Below are positions 16,227 through 25,006 of a stretch of DNA of 64,000 nucleotides, one piece after another. Location of the stretch: NCBI RefSeq assembly GCF_018866325.1, contig NZ_CP076457.1, positions 3,073,001 to 3,137,000 of the forward strand. Reading direction: 5' to 3'. The stretch comes from Streptomyces sp. YPW6. GTDB taxonomy: Bacteria > Actinomycetota > Actinomycetes > Streptomycetales > Streptomycetaceae. How positions within the stretch are numbered: the first letter of the stretch is position 1; every line of letters begins with the position of its first letter. The position numbers were made by a program, and so were the translations under genes. The notes under the pieces were generated by a model. The model searched no databases. It had not been told where the DNA came from and saw nothing but the letters and a program-made list of their open reading frames with translations.

Positions 16227-16295
16227 ATGAACGTCACCGGCCGAAGCACCACCGCGACCGCGCGAGCGACCAGCTCGCCGGTTGCCGCCGCCTGA
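16227..16295 (+). CDS. Leader peptide ending in three Ala codons (attenuation candidate)
   Basis: A 22-residue ORF starts with ATG at 16227. Its last sense codons are GTT GCC GCC GCC before TGA (16293-16295), and three GCG codons occur earlier, so six of 22 codons are Ala. It lies about 125 bp upstream of an alanyl-tRNA-synthetase-like gene. This is the arrangement expected for ribosome-mediated control by charged tRNA-Ala, by analogy with Streptomyces trp, leu and ilv leaders. The downstream RNA has a GAACG-GTTC-CGTTC hairpin (16368-16381) and a ribosome-site hairpin. Confidence 0.5.
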   Translation: MNVTGRSTTATARATSSPVAAA

Positions 16296-16384
16296 CTTCC
16301 TCTCCCCCGGCGACCGGAAACGGTCCGTCGGCAGTGCCGTGGAGCCTCTGGCCCCGGCCGGGTGACTGAACGGTTCCGTTCTCC

Positions 16385-16418
16385 GGTGCCTCCCCCGCAG
16401 CCCCGCGAAGGAGCCACC
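16385..16418 (+). promoter_or_regulatory. Hairpin that would sequester the ribosome-binding site
   Basis: GGTGCCTCC (16385-16393) can pair with GGAGCCACC (16410-16418) with one mismatch. The second arm contains most of the AAGGAG ribosome site (16408-16413) of the gene starting at 16422, so folding would hide it. Confidence 0.45.
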
Positions 16419-16421
16419 CCC

Positions 16422-17618
16422 ATGCGCACGGACCAGCTCATCAGGACGTTCGTCGAGTACTACGAGGAACGCGGCCACCGCCGGATCACCGGCTCGACCC
16501 TGCTGCCGCCCCCCGGCGACCCCGTCCTCTTCACGACCTCCGGCATGCACCCGCTCACCCCGTACCTGGAGGGCCGCCCGCACCCCCTGGGGAAGCGCCT
16601 GGTCAACGTACAGCGCTGTCTGCGCACCACGGACCTGGACGAGGTCGGGGACGCCACGCACCTGACGGTCTTCGAGATGCTGGGCACCTGGTCGCTGGGC
16701 GACTACGGGGGCCCGCTCAGCCTCGACTGGGGGTACGGGCTGCTCACCGAGGGCCTGGGCATCGACCCCGGGCTGCTGCACACCACGGTCTACGCCGGGG
16801 ACGGCCGGACGGGGACGGGGCCGGACACCGATTCCCTCGAACTGTGGCAACGGCTCGGCGTCCCCGTGGAGCTCACGGTGGAGGACAACTGGTGGCCGAA
16901 GAGCGTGGACGACGACGGGGGCGACGGCCCGGTCGGTCCGTGCGGCCCCGATTCGGAGATCTTCCTCTGGAGCGGCGACGGTCCGCCTCGGTCGACGCCC
17001 ACCCGCGACGACCGCTGGGTGGAGGTGTGGAACCACGTGACGATGACCCACCGCCGCCTCGACGACGGTTCGCTCGTCCCGCTCCCTCGGCGGAACGTCG
17101 ACACCGGACTCGGCCTGGAGCGGCTGGCCTCCCTGCTCCAGGGCAGGTCCTCCGTCTTCGCGTGCGACGTCTTCGATCCGTGGCGCCGCCTCGTACCGCC
17201 CCTGTGGCCCCTGGAGGAGCCCGAACTCCGCCTGGTCGGCGACCACCTGCGCTCGGCCGTCGTGGTGCTCGGCGACGGCGTGCGCCCGTCGCACACCGGC
17301 CGCGGATACGTGCTGCGCCGCCTGGTACGCCGGGTGCTCACCGTGCTGTGGCGAAAGGACGCCTCACGCAGCCTCGGGGACCTGCCGGAGGACCTGGTCC
17401 GGCACACCCTGGACCACTTCCGCCAGGACGCCCGCCCGGCCGACGTGTTCCGCACCCTGCTCGACGAGGAACACCGGTTCGGCCGCCTCCTGGAACGCGG
17501 CCGCCGCGTACTCGCCCGCCCCCGCTTCCGGGGCCCGCTGACCGAGGAGGACTTCCACTACCTGCACGACACGCATGGGCTGCCGCGCGACCTGGTGACG
17601 GGGCTGCGCGAGGAGTGA
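16422..17618 (+). CDS. Stand-alone alanyl-tRNA synthetase-like catalytic protein
   Basis: A 398-residue protein covering only the aminoacylation and helical tRNA-recognition part of AlaRS; the editing and C-Ala domains are absent (full AlaRS is about 890 residues). Motif 2-like VQRCLRTTDLDEVG (63-76) and FEMLGTWSLGDY (84-95), GPCGPDSEIF (172-181) and motif 3 NVDTGLGLERL (225-235) are intact, as is GDHLRSAVVVLGDGVRPSHTGRGYVLRRLVRR (273-304), so it may be active. Roles could include an inhibitor-resistant isozyme or supply of Ala-tRNA or Ala-AMP for a peptide pathway; none is proven. ATG 16422 has AAGGAG at 16408-16413. Confidence 0.8.
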   Translation: MRTDQLIRTFVEYYEERGHRRITGSTLLPPPGDPVLFTTSGMHPLTPYLEGRPHPLGKRLVNVQRCLRTTDLDEVGDATHLTVFEMLGTWSLGDYGGPLSLDWGYGLLTEGLGIDPGLLHTTVYAGDGRTGTGPDTDSLELWQRLGVPVELTVEDNWWPKSVDDDGGDGPVGPCGPDSEIFLWSGDGPPRSTPTRDDRWVEVWNHVTMTHRRLDDGSLVPLPRRNVDTGLGLERLASLLQGRSSVFACDVFDPWRRLVPPLWPLEEPELRLVGDHLRSAVVVLGDGVRPSHTGRGYVLRRLVRRVLTVLWRKDASRSLGDLPEDLVRHTLDHFRQDARPADVFRTLLDEEHRFGRLLERGRRVLARPRFRGPLTEEDFHYLHDTHGLPRDLVTGLREE

Positions 17619-17626
17619 GGAGGCTC

Positions 17627-17703
17627 GGCCCTCCCCCGTGGCCGCGGCCCTCCCCCGTGGCCGCGGCCCTCCCCCGTGGCCGCGGCCCTCCGCCGTGGCC
17701 GCG
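17627..17703. repeat. 19-bp tandem repeat, four copies
   Basis: A CGGCCCTCCCCCGTGGCCG-type unit repeats with a 19-bp period between the converging AlaRS-like gene and the giant gene. Because 19 is not a multiple of three, the array cannot be an in-frame protein repeat. GCCGCGGC palindromes punctuate it. Confidence 0.75.
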
Positions 17704-17716
17704 GTGCTCCCCCAGG

Positions 17717-20700
17717 TCAGGGCCCCGACGGCGGCGGCGCGGCCGCGGCCCGGACCCCGAGGTGGTCGCGCGGGTCGGTCACCGCGTCCGGGCGGGCTGC
17801 CAGCAGGCGTCGCGCCACCGGGAGCGGCATCCGGACCACCACCGGGCGGGGCAGGGTCAGTTCGCGTTCCGCCACCGTCGTACGGGAGGTGCGCACCCGG
17901 TCCGTGACCCGCGCCACCACCCGTACGTCCAGCGTGAACTGGACCAGCACCGATGTGAACTTCGGTTTGTGCACGGGCATCGAGCCCGCACCGTGGGCCG
18001 ACGCGCCGCTCGCCGAGCCCGCGCCGCCCGCGTTGCCCAGCAGTTGGTTCAGCCGGAACTCGTCGGCGTTCAGCACCCCGGCGCCGACGAGTCCGCGTGC
18101 CTGCCGACCCTGTTCGGCCGAGCTCTGGCCGTCGGTCTGGGTGGGGCGGGGCGCTCCCGGGGCACTCTGGGCGATCGTCTCGAACGCCATCTTGTCCCCG
18201 GCCCCCAGCACTCGGCCCGCCCGCAGGCGCGCGTGCACCGAGGCCCGGAGGTCCTGGCCCGACGGGCCGCTCGCGTGGACCGGGGGCAGTTCCGCACCGG
18301 CGTTGGTGAGCAGGGGCAGGGCCGAGATCAGCCACTCGGTGGAGACCGCCTCGCCCAGCGTGTACGCGGCGGCCTGGCCCTTGCGGTGGAAGCGGTCGCC
18401 GCCGCCCGCCGCCCGTATCGCGGAGGACACCAGCTCCCTGACGCGCGGGGCGCCCTGGAAGCCGTTCACCTGGGCTTCGATCGGCAACGGCACCCCGCCC
18501 GACCGCCAGGCGCCCAGCCCGGCGGGGTCGCCGGGCGGGCTGTCCGACGGGGCGCGCACCGGCGCTCTGCGCGGCGCGGTCACCCGGCGCAGCGCCGTGA
18601 GGTCGCTCTCCAGGATCCGGTGGACCAGCGACGTACGGCCGGTGGCGGCGAACGCCAGCCGGCGGTCTCCCCGGTGGAGTTCGAGGGTGGCGATGACCGG
18701 TACCCGCATCTTCGCCGCCTTCGCCGTCTTGGCCTCCGCGACCGTCTTCATCCCCAGCTGCCCCCGCGCGGCCCCGCCCCGGCGGCGCCCGGCGCCCGAG
18801 GCGGCTCCCAGGCCGGCCGCGGCCCCGGTGCTCCTGACCGGCCCCGCCCCGCCGTCCGGTTTGCCGGAGCCCGCGAGGACGCCTTCCACTCCGGTGGTCT
18901 CCCGCTCGTCGTGCGACGTGGCCTGCTGGGCGACCGCCGAGGTGATGTACTCCATGTCCCGGCCGTCGTCCGCCGCTCCCTCCCACGACCCCGCGCCGAC
19001 CCGGTCCACCGTGAACACCGCCCAGTACGGCGTCCTGCGGCCGTCCAGGAGTTCCACCGTGACTCCGCCGTCCATCGCGCTGCCCAGCAGACCGGTGGAA
19101 CCGTCCCGGTCCAGGACCCGCAGCAGGCGCTGCACGTTGTCGTTGCGGTCGCGGAGCTGCCGGCGGGGCAACAAGTCATCGGCCAGGTCCTGCCGGCCGG
19201 TCCGCGCGAGGCTTCCGCGCAGCCGCTCCAGCAGGGGGACGAAGTCCGGCAGCTCCTCGATCATGCCGAAGCCGAGCGGCAGATCGCGGGCCAGGGCCGG
19301 TCCGGGGCGGGCCTGCCCACCGCCCCCGGACGCCCTTGCCGATGCCTGGGCCGCCGCGGACGTGGACGCCACCGGCGGTGCCGTTGCCGGTGCCGTTCGA
19401 GCCGGTGCCGGTGTCGGTGTCGCCGCCGGTGCCGGTCGCGCCGGTGCCGAGGCCTCCGCATCCAGCTTCAGCGCCTTGCGCGCCGACTCCGGCAGCTCCA
19501 CCCCCGCCGCCCGCAGCTGCTCCGCCGTCAGCCACACCGCCGCCGCGCCCGGCAGGGTGCGGGCCGCGTTCGCCACGTAGGGGCCGCCGCCGGTGACCTT
19601 GACCTCCGCGACCATCGTGACCAGCAGATCGCACCGTACGAGATACAGCGGGGCCTTCTTCGGCGTGTGGGCGTTCCGCTCCACCGTCCCCGACACGGTG
19701 GCCGCCTCGCTGTCGCCCTCGCTCGTCGTCCTGAACCCCGACAGCCCCTCGCCGACCCGCCAGTCCGCGCCGTTCTGCACGCCGGTCGCGCCGACCTGCA
19801 CCGTGCTCGCCGTGCCGCTGCTCAGCTGGCCGCCCGCCTGATGGCCGCCCAGGACGAACGTCTCCGTCCCCGGGCCCGCCGCCTCGTGCACCAACTGCGG
19901 CGCGGCCAGGGCCAGGCGGGTGCCCACCGCACCGTCCAGGGCGGCCAGGCGGCGCGGGTGACGCAGGTTCTTCACCACCCAGCCGGAGGAGGCGGCCTGC
20001 CGCAGCGCGCCCGTGATCGCCTGCGGGCTGAAGCGCTCCTCGACCGCGAGCCGGGGCGCGAGACCCTCCGTTGCGAGCGCCGGGTCCTGGCGGCCCGCCT
20101 CACCCCGTGCGGCGGCGCGGGCCAGCAGTGTGAGGGCCAGGTCCCGGACCGCCTGCCCGTCACCGACCGTCTCGACCAGTTGCCAGTCCCGTACGAGCCG
20201 CCCGGTGGCCGGGGCCGGGGCGAGGGCGGCCAGATCGCCGATCCCGGCCGCCCCCACGGGCTGCTCGGGGCCCGGGGCCCGGCCGCCGCCCGCGTCCAGC
20301 CGCCGCTTCTCCTGCGCGCCGACCGTGAACTCCGCCGGCGTCAGCAGCCGTACGTCCTGCTCCTCCAGGTGCAGCCCGGACAGCAGCCTGGCCTCCGGCG
20401 CGTCCCGGCCGGGGCCGCCCGGGGCGACGGCACGGGCCAGCTTGCGCTGCCGCGAGGTCATGGTGACGTCCACGTTCAGGCGGAGCGCCGCCCCGAACGC
20501 GCTCGCCTTCTCGGATCCGTTGGTGAGGACGTCGGTACGGGTCGTGGGGCCGCCCTGGTTGCGGCGACCGCCGGAGCTGGTGCGTTCGTAGCGGGCCGAG
20601 CCCGTGAGCGCGCCCGGGACCAGGCGGGCCTGCGCCAGCACCATGCCGCCGATCGAACGCGAACTGCTGCGCCCGGTCTGCACGTTGGCCGCCACTCCGG

Positions 20701-22930
20701 CGTGGCTGCGCACCAGCCAGTCGTCGATGTCGCCGAGGTGGGTGGCCTCGCCCAGATCCCCGTGGACCCGTACCTGTACGTCGTGGGCGTGCATGGCGGT
20801 CTTGCGCCGCAGGCGCACCCGGATGCCGGTGGACAGCAACTGGTCCTTGTTCACGCGCAGGTTGGTCTCGGAGAGGGTGGCCATCAGGTCGCGGTAGTTG
20901 GCGCGTTGGGCCTCGGCCTCCTCCCTGCTGGCGCCCGCGGAGGGCGCGGTGGCACCGAACGCGGGCAGGTAGCCGGTGAGCCGGGGGTCGGTGGCGAACA
21001 GCTCCTGCACGGCCTTGAGCATGGGGGCGGTGTCGAGCCGTCCCAGGGTGACGCTCGACCCCATGGCGCCGAAGGGCAGGTGCCGTTGAGACCCCGCGGC
21101 AACGCGCTCCCCGCCCTCCGACGTGCCTCCGGCCGCCTCCTCCGCCCCCTCCGTCGGCGGCTTGAGGAAGTCGCCCGCCTGTTTCCCCGGCGGTAGCGGA
21201 AGCCCCAACTCCTGTGCCTCGTCCGCCCGCAGCGTGACCCAGACCTGAAGGGTGTGCGTGGCGACCCGGCTCTCCGGGCGCAGGATCATCCCCGCCGAAC
21301 GGGGGCCGGTGCCCTCCACGGTGAGCCGTACGGTCCCGAGGTACAGCGCCTTCTCACCGCGCACCTCCGCGCCCTGCCTGCTGGAGACGGTCTGCTCGTT
21401 CACGCTGTACCGGGCCTTGCGCGCCCCGGCGACCGGCATCGCGGTGGCCCGTACGACGGCCGCGTTGGCCGCCGCACCCAGCCCGACCGCCGGTCCGACA
21501 CCCGCCGTGACCGCCCTCCCCTTGCCCGCGCTGTCGGCCGTGGAGTGCTGGGACTGCTGGTGCGTACGCAGTTGGGTCTTCCCGGCGCCCCAGGCGGGGG
21601 ACAGTCCGGTGACGACGGCACGCATGCGGTAACTTCCCGCACCGGTTCCGTCCTTGGCGTACAGCTCGTCGCCCGTGACGCCGTCGCGCAACAGCCGGGG
21701 CAGGTCCTCCAGCACGGTGGGCGTGGCGGTCGCCTCGTACAGTCGGGAGCGGCCGGGCGCTCCGGGCGCGGTCAGGGACGGGTGCAGGACGGAGGCGACC
21801 GCGTCGAAGAGCCCGCCGCCGCCTTGGTGCGGTGCGGCGGTGTCGGAGACGCCGACCGGGGCGAGCGAGTCGGCCAGCGAGACGCTCCGGGCGAGGCGGT
21901 CGTCGGCCGGTCGCGGCCGCTCCGGGGCCCCGGTGCCCGCCGGGATGAGGTGCTCGGTGGGCACGCGCTGCGTGAGCGTGCCGGAGCCCCGGAAGGACTG
22001 CTCGTCGCCGCCTGCCTGCCGCCGGATCCGTACGGTGTAGAGAACGCGGCGCGGCACCTCCACCGAGCCCTGGTCGCTGCGCAGCACGCGGGGTTCGGCC
22101 ACGCCACGCTGGGTGCGGGAGTCCCGCGAGGACTGCCAGGGCTGCACGCTGCCGGTCACCGCGCCGCCGACCCACAGCCCCGGTGCTACGGGGGCGAGCC
22201 CGAACGCGGTGCCGCCGGCACCGGTGCTCGTGGAGTTGCCGGTCGTACTGCTCGCGGTGGCGGCGCTGTGGTGATGGACGTCGACCTTGGTGTCCTTGCC
22301 CTCGGCGTCGTCGAGGGCGGCGAGCGGCGCCCCGCCCGGGTCCGGCGCGGCCGACGGCAGGTCGGCGGCCGGGTGGAAGGTGGGAGGCCGGTCGTCCGGA
22401 GCGGGTGCGATGCTCACGGTCACGTCGAACCCTCCGCCACCGCCCTGCGCCCCCGACGGAGCCGGTGCCCCCGGCCCGCCCTCCACGGCGAACGCACGGC
22501 CCCGCCCGAAGAACGACTCGGGACGGCCGGACAGTTCGGCGGCGATCGCGGCCACCGTGCCCTCGCCGTGCCCGACGACGGCGGCGATCGCGGTGCGGAC
22601 GAACTCCTGCCCGGTCAGCCCGTACGCCGTGGACAGCCCGCCCGCCTCCAGGTCCATCAGGTACGGCGGCAGGACGAGACCCTGTTCCGACCGCTCGTCG
22701 ATGGCCGGGGGCCGGACGACGGGCCGTTTGCCGCGCCGTACCGCCCGCGTGGTGGCCGCGTTCCCCATCATGCGCTGCAGGGCCAGCAGACCCCCCGCCC
22801 CACCGCCGACGACCCCTGGCACGGCCGGAAGCCCTGCCCGACGCACCTGCTCAGCACCCCCGGCCACGCCCCGCGCGCCCTCGGGTCCGCCCCCGCCGTC
22901 GCTCTCCGACCTCTGCCGCTGGCTCCGCAC
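17717..22930 (-). CDS. Giant (about 1,737 aa) protein with LQR..GNAA tag, possible injection-system or polymorphic-toxin cargo
   Basis: Not recognised as a named enzyme. Taking GTG at 22930 as start, residues 51-64 read LQRMMGNAATTRAV, the short tag found near the N-terminus of many actinobacterial cargo proteins linked to extracellular contractile injection systems and polymorphic toxins. There is no signal peptide and no membrane helix. Long Ala/Gly/Pro linkers alternate with modules of a recurring beta-rich pattern, for example TLQVWVTLRADEAQELGLP, AAAVWLTAEQLRAAGVELP and PVVVRMPLPVARRLLAA, which look like divergent repeats of one domain. No catalytic motif was identified. The start is uncertain because no clear ribosome site precedes 22930; upstream in-frame codons to 23401 look non-coding. 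Confidence 0.6.
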   Translation of the reverse strand: MRSQRQRSESDGGGGPEGARGVAGGAEQVRRAGLPAVPGVVGGGAGGLLALQRMMGNAATTRAVRRGKRPVVRPPAIDERSEQGLVLPPYLMDLEAGGLSTAYGLTGQEFVRTAIAAVVGHGEGTVAAIAAELSGRPESFFGRGRAFAVEGGPGAPAPSGAQGGGGGFDVTVSIAPAPDDRPPTFHPAADLPSAAPDPGGAPLAALDDAEGKDTKVDVHHHSAATASSTTGNSTSTGAGGTAFGLAPVAPGLWVGGAVTGSVQPWQSSRDSRTQRGVAEPRVLRSDQGSVEVPRRVLYTVRIRRQAGGDEQSFRGSGTLTQRVPTEHLIPAGTGAPERPRPADDRLARSVSLADSLAPVGVSDTAAPHQGGGGLFDAVASVLHPSLTAPGAPGRSRLYEATATPTVLEDLPRLLRDGVTGDELYAKDGTGAGSYRMRAVVTGLSPAWGAGKTQLRTHQQSQHSTADSAGKGRAVTAGVGPAVGLGAAANAAVVRATAMPVAGARKARYSVNEQTVSSRQGAEVRGEKALYLGTVRLTVEGTGPRSAGMILRPESRVATHTLQVWVTLRADEAQELGLPLPPGKQAGDFLKPPTEGAEEAAGGTSEGGERVAAGSQRHLPFGAMGSSVTLGRLDTAPMLKAVQELFATDPRLTGYLPAFGATAPSAGASREEAEAQRANYRDLMATLSETNLRVNKDQLLSTGIRVRLRRKTAMHAHDVQVRVHGDLGEATHLGDIDDWLVRSHAGVAANVQTGRSSSRSIGGMVLAQARLVPGALTGSARYERTSSGGRRNQGGPTTRTDVLTNGSEKASAFGAALRLNVDVTMTSRQRKLARAVAPGGPGRDAPEARLLSGLHLEEQDVRLLTPAEFTVGAQEKRRLDAGGGRAPGPEQPVGAAGIGDLAALAPAPATGRLVRDWQLVETVGDGQAVRDLALTLLARAAARGEAGRQDPALATEGLAPRLAVEERFSPQAITGALRQAASSGWVVKNLRHPRRLAALDGAVGTRLALAAPQLVHEAAGPGTETFVLGGHQAGGQLSSGTASTVQVGATGVQNGADWRVGEGLSGFRTTSEGDSEAATVSGTVERNAHTPKKAPLYLVRCDLLVTMVAEVKVTGGGPYVANAARTLPGAAAVWLTAEQLRAAGVELPESARKALKLDAEASAPARPAPAATPTPAPARTAPATAPPVASTSAAAQASARASGGGGQARPGPALARDLPLGFGMIEELPDFVPLLERLRGSLARTGRQDLADDLLPRRQLRDRNDNVQRLLRVLDRDGSTGLLGSAMDGGVTVELLDGRRTPYWAVFTVDRVGAGSWEGAADDGRDMEYITSAVAQQATSHDERETTGVEGVLAGSGKPDGGAGPVRSTGAAAGLGAASGAGRRRGGAARGQLGMKTVAEAKTAKAAKMRVPVIATLELHRGDRRLAFAATGRTSLVHRILESDLTALRRVTAPRRAPVRAPSDSPPGDPAGLGAWRSGGVPLPIEAQVNGFQGAPRVRELVSSAIRAAGGGDRFHRKGQAAAYTLGEAVSTEWLISALPLLTNAGAELPPVHASGPSGQDLRASVHARLRAGRVLGAGDKMAFETIAQSAPGAPRPTQTDGQSSAEQGRQARGLVGAGVLNADEFRLNQLLGNAGGAGSASGASAHGAGSMPVHKPKFTSVLVQFTLDVRVVARVTDRVRTSRTTVAERELTLPRPVVVRMPLPVARRLLAARPDAVTDPRDHLGVRAAAAPPPSGP

Positions 22931-23303
22931 GGCATCAACGTAGCCAGCGGCACGACAGCCGGAGGCCGTTCGGGAGGCCGTACGGAGGTTGGCCGCCGAC
23001 TCCTCATCCGCGCGCCAACTCCCGTACACCCAGGCGGTTTCATCCGGCTCAGCCGGTCGTTGGTTCAGATGTGCCGTTGATCTTCGGAGCGAATCGGTTG
23101 ATGACGTGCTCGATCGCGTGGAACGGTCTCTGCGGCTCCACATTGACCGGAGCACAGTCATCCGGAAACGGCGCTCTGTCGGAGGACGCACAAACCGGAA
23201 CACGTGGGTGCGGGTGGAGCGCCGGCCGCTCCGGCGGATCGCGGTCCAAGGCGGCAACGGGCCGGAGACAGCCGCGGCCCTGAGGGATGTGGCGATGCCC
23301 CGA
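22931..23303. other. Region between the giant gene and the transposase remnant
   Basis: A 373-bp stretch with lower G+C than its surroundings. The minus-strand frame of the giant gene stays open across it, but its residues are Arg/Ser-rich and unlike the rest. It probably includes the promoter of the giant gene and DNA left by the insertion sequence. No inverted terminal repeat was identified by eye. Confidence 0.35.
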
Positions 23304-23808
23304 TGATGAGTCACGTGCCCCTTGACGGCATGCTCGTCGAGAGCGATCGCGTCGCAGGCATCCGGGACAACGGAAACGATCTGCGGTTGAGCCAGAAGCA
23401 CAAGAGCTTCGGCGGAAACGTCCAGTTCCTGGCTGCCCCGGACGTCACACCGCTGTGGGTGTCATATGTCGACCGGGCCCCACTCCGGACGTCACCGTCG
23501 CCCGGCTGCATGTCCTGCCCGCGTTGCACAAGGCAGCAGCCGACGGCCTGCCCACCCTGGCAGACGAGGGCTACACCTGCGCCGGCATCCGCGTCCCGGT
23601 CCGCCGCCCGAGAGGAACGTCAGAACGAGCTCTGGATGCCGACACACGCACCACGAACACCCTGATCAGAGACCTCCGCGCCCTCGGGGAGCGCACGGCC
23701 GCTGAGCCCATGGAGCGCTGGCGCACGCTCAAGCACATCACCGTGAGCCCCTGCCGCATCGGCGACACAGCTCGCGCAGCCCTCGAGCTCAACGGCCGCT
23801 GGCAGTGA
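23304..23808 (+). pseudogene. Broken DDE transposase (IS5-like), N-terminus missing and frameshifted
   Basis: Two frames together read as a transposase C-terminal half. Frame one (from about 23304) gives VPLDGMLVESDRVAG, HKSFGGNVQFLAAPD and PLWVS. After a shift near 23468 the second frame gives DVTVARLHVLPALHKAAADGLPTLADEGYTCAGI, then RALGERTAAEPMERWRTLKHI and a stop at 23806-23808. This matches the order DGT-x-DRVA, GKHK-x-GMNVQ, DLTAAR, ADKGY and ALGERA-x-LK of IS5-type DDE enzymes. The catalytic Asp contexts remain, but the HTH region and a continuous frame are gone. It marks past insertion in this island. Confidence 0.7.
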
Positions 23809-24197
23809 TCTTCACCGAGAAGCCTCACGGGACTTGAAATCTTCGGGTGTGCGCGTTGGGCGAGCCAATGAGCATGGTATGAGATCGAAGCGAAGGTTGC
23901 CTTTCTGTCACGACTGGCACCTCTGCATGCCTCGCCCAGCCTCGGAGTTCTGAATTCTCCGGAGCCCCTGTTCGCTCCGTGATGGTTCACCAGTTTCTTT
24001 GCATGCCAATAACGTTCACAGGTTCTGCACATCTGGCGGGTGCCAGAACGCTCCGCCGACGGGTCGGTCTCTATGGCCTGATTTTCCATGACTTCTCATG
24101 GTGCGGCACCTCCCTTCCCTGTTACTTGCCTCGACGGTGATCAAGCGGCTTTGCTTCTGCTTCCGTTTTGGCTGAGCGATACATGTGGAGAGTTCTT
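23809..24197. other. AT-richer gap with a weak minus-strand ORF
   Basis: A region of unusually low G+C for this chromosome. A minus-strand frame from ATG 24089 begins MENQAIETDPSAERSG, contains a C-x-x-C motif (MCRTCERYWHAKKLV) and FRTPRLGEACRGASRD, then runs antisense through the transposase remnant. An alternative ATG at 24099 has a better ribosome site (GGGAGG) but opens only 27 codons. I do not call a gene; it may be a decayed small protein carried with the mobile DNA. Confidence 0.35.
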
Positions 24198-25006
24198 GTG
24201 ACCAGGAGGTGGCCTCGCCGTCGGCGGGGCGATAGATCCGGCACCGGCAGACGCGCGATCGCCGGGATGGTGGCCGCGGCTCTCATCGGAGGACTTCCCG
24301 CACTGGCGGGGGCTCCGGCCGCGGCGGCGGACGAAGCCGTCCCCTCGGAGGGGCACAAGGCTCTCGCGGAGGCCAAGCAGACCGGACAGCGTGTGGAAGT
24401 CGTCGGTGAGCGTACGGAACGCGCGACGACTTATGCCAACCCGGACGGCTGCGCAAGAAGGACGGCGTCTGGGGCAGCCTGATGAAGGGCAACTTCAGCA
24501 ACGCCTGGGACAACACGAAGGACAACGTCGGCAACGCCTGGGGCAGCATCAGGGACTCCGGCTTCGGCCAGTGGGTCGGTGACCACTGGCGCGGCCTCGC
24601 CCAGATCGGCGCCTTTGCGGTATGCGTCGCCGCCTCAGCTGGATTGTGCTTCGCAGCCAGCAGGGCACTCCGGGTAGCGGACAACGCTGCTGATGCCCTG
24701 AACGGAAACTTCTCCGGCACGAAGGCGCTGAAGGGCGCGGCATGGACACTGGCAGGCGGTGCCCTCGGGAGCGGTGCCCTCGGGAGGGGAATCGCCGGTA
24801 GCTGGAGTGTCTGGCGCTCGGCAAGCGCCTTCAGTCGCGGCCCGGCCGGCGCGGCGCCCGCGCTCTGGCGGGGCAGTGTACGCCCGCAGGGCGCTCAAGG
24901 GGCGGTGAACTGGGGAGTCTCCGGCCGGGACATGGCCGTTAACGCGGGCATCACGCGGTCAACTTGTGGTGCAGGCTCACTGAGCGCCGCTGGAAAGGGA
25001 TGCTGA
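24198..25006 (+). pseudogene. Collapsed RHS/polymorphic-toxin gene: secretion N-terminus joined out of frame to the pre-toxin C-terminal region
   Basis: The 5' part, from GTG 24198 (GGAGAG at 24187-24192), encodes a twin-basic leader and signal peptide (GMVAAALIGGLPALAGAPAAAAD), then HKALAEAKQTGQRVEVVGERTERATTYANPDG. This is the usual start of secreted Streptomyces DNRLRE/RHS proteins. At about 24450 the similarity jumps to another frame, LRKKDGVWGSLMKGNFSNAWDNTKDN, then FGQWVGDHWRGLAQIGAFAVCVAASAGLCFAA. That is the spacer normally between RHS repeats and the C-terminal toxin. The thousand-odd residues between are missing. The C-terminus ends at TGA 25004-25006, which overlaps the next gene's start. 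Confidence 0.6.

Noticed and set aside
16844..21196. 1,450-codon plus-strand ORF opposite the giant protein
   Set aside because: The minus-strand frame has domain-like sequence and the plus frame is Arg/Ala/Gly noise; a shadow of GC codon bias.
22931..23401. Extending the giant protein 157 residues upstream to ATG 23401
   Set aside because: The added residues are Arg/Ser-rich, unlike the rest, and lie partly antisense to the transposase remnant.
23571..24089. 172-codon minus-strand gene with a C-x-x-C motif
   Set aside because: Its second half is antisense to the transposase remnant and the start lacks a ribosome site; left as a note for the gap.
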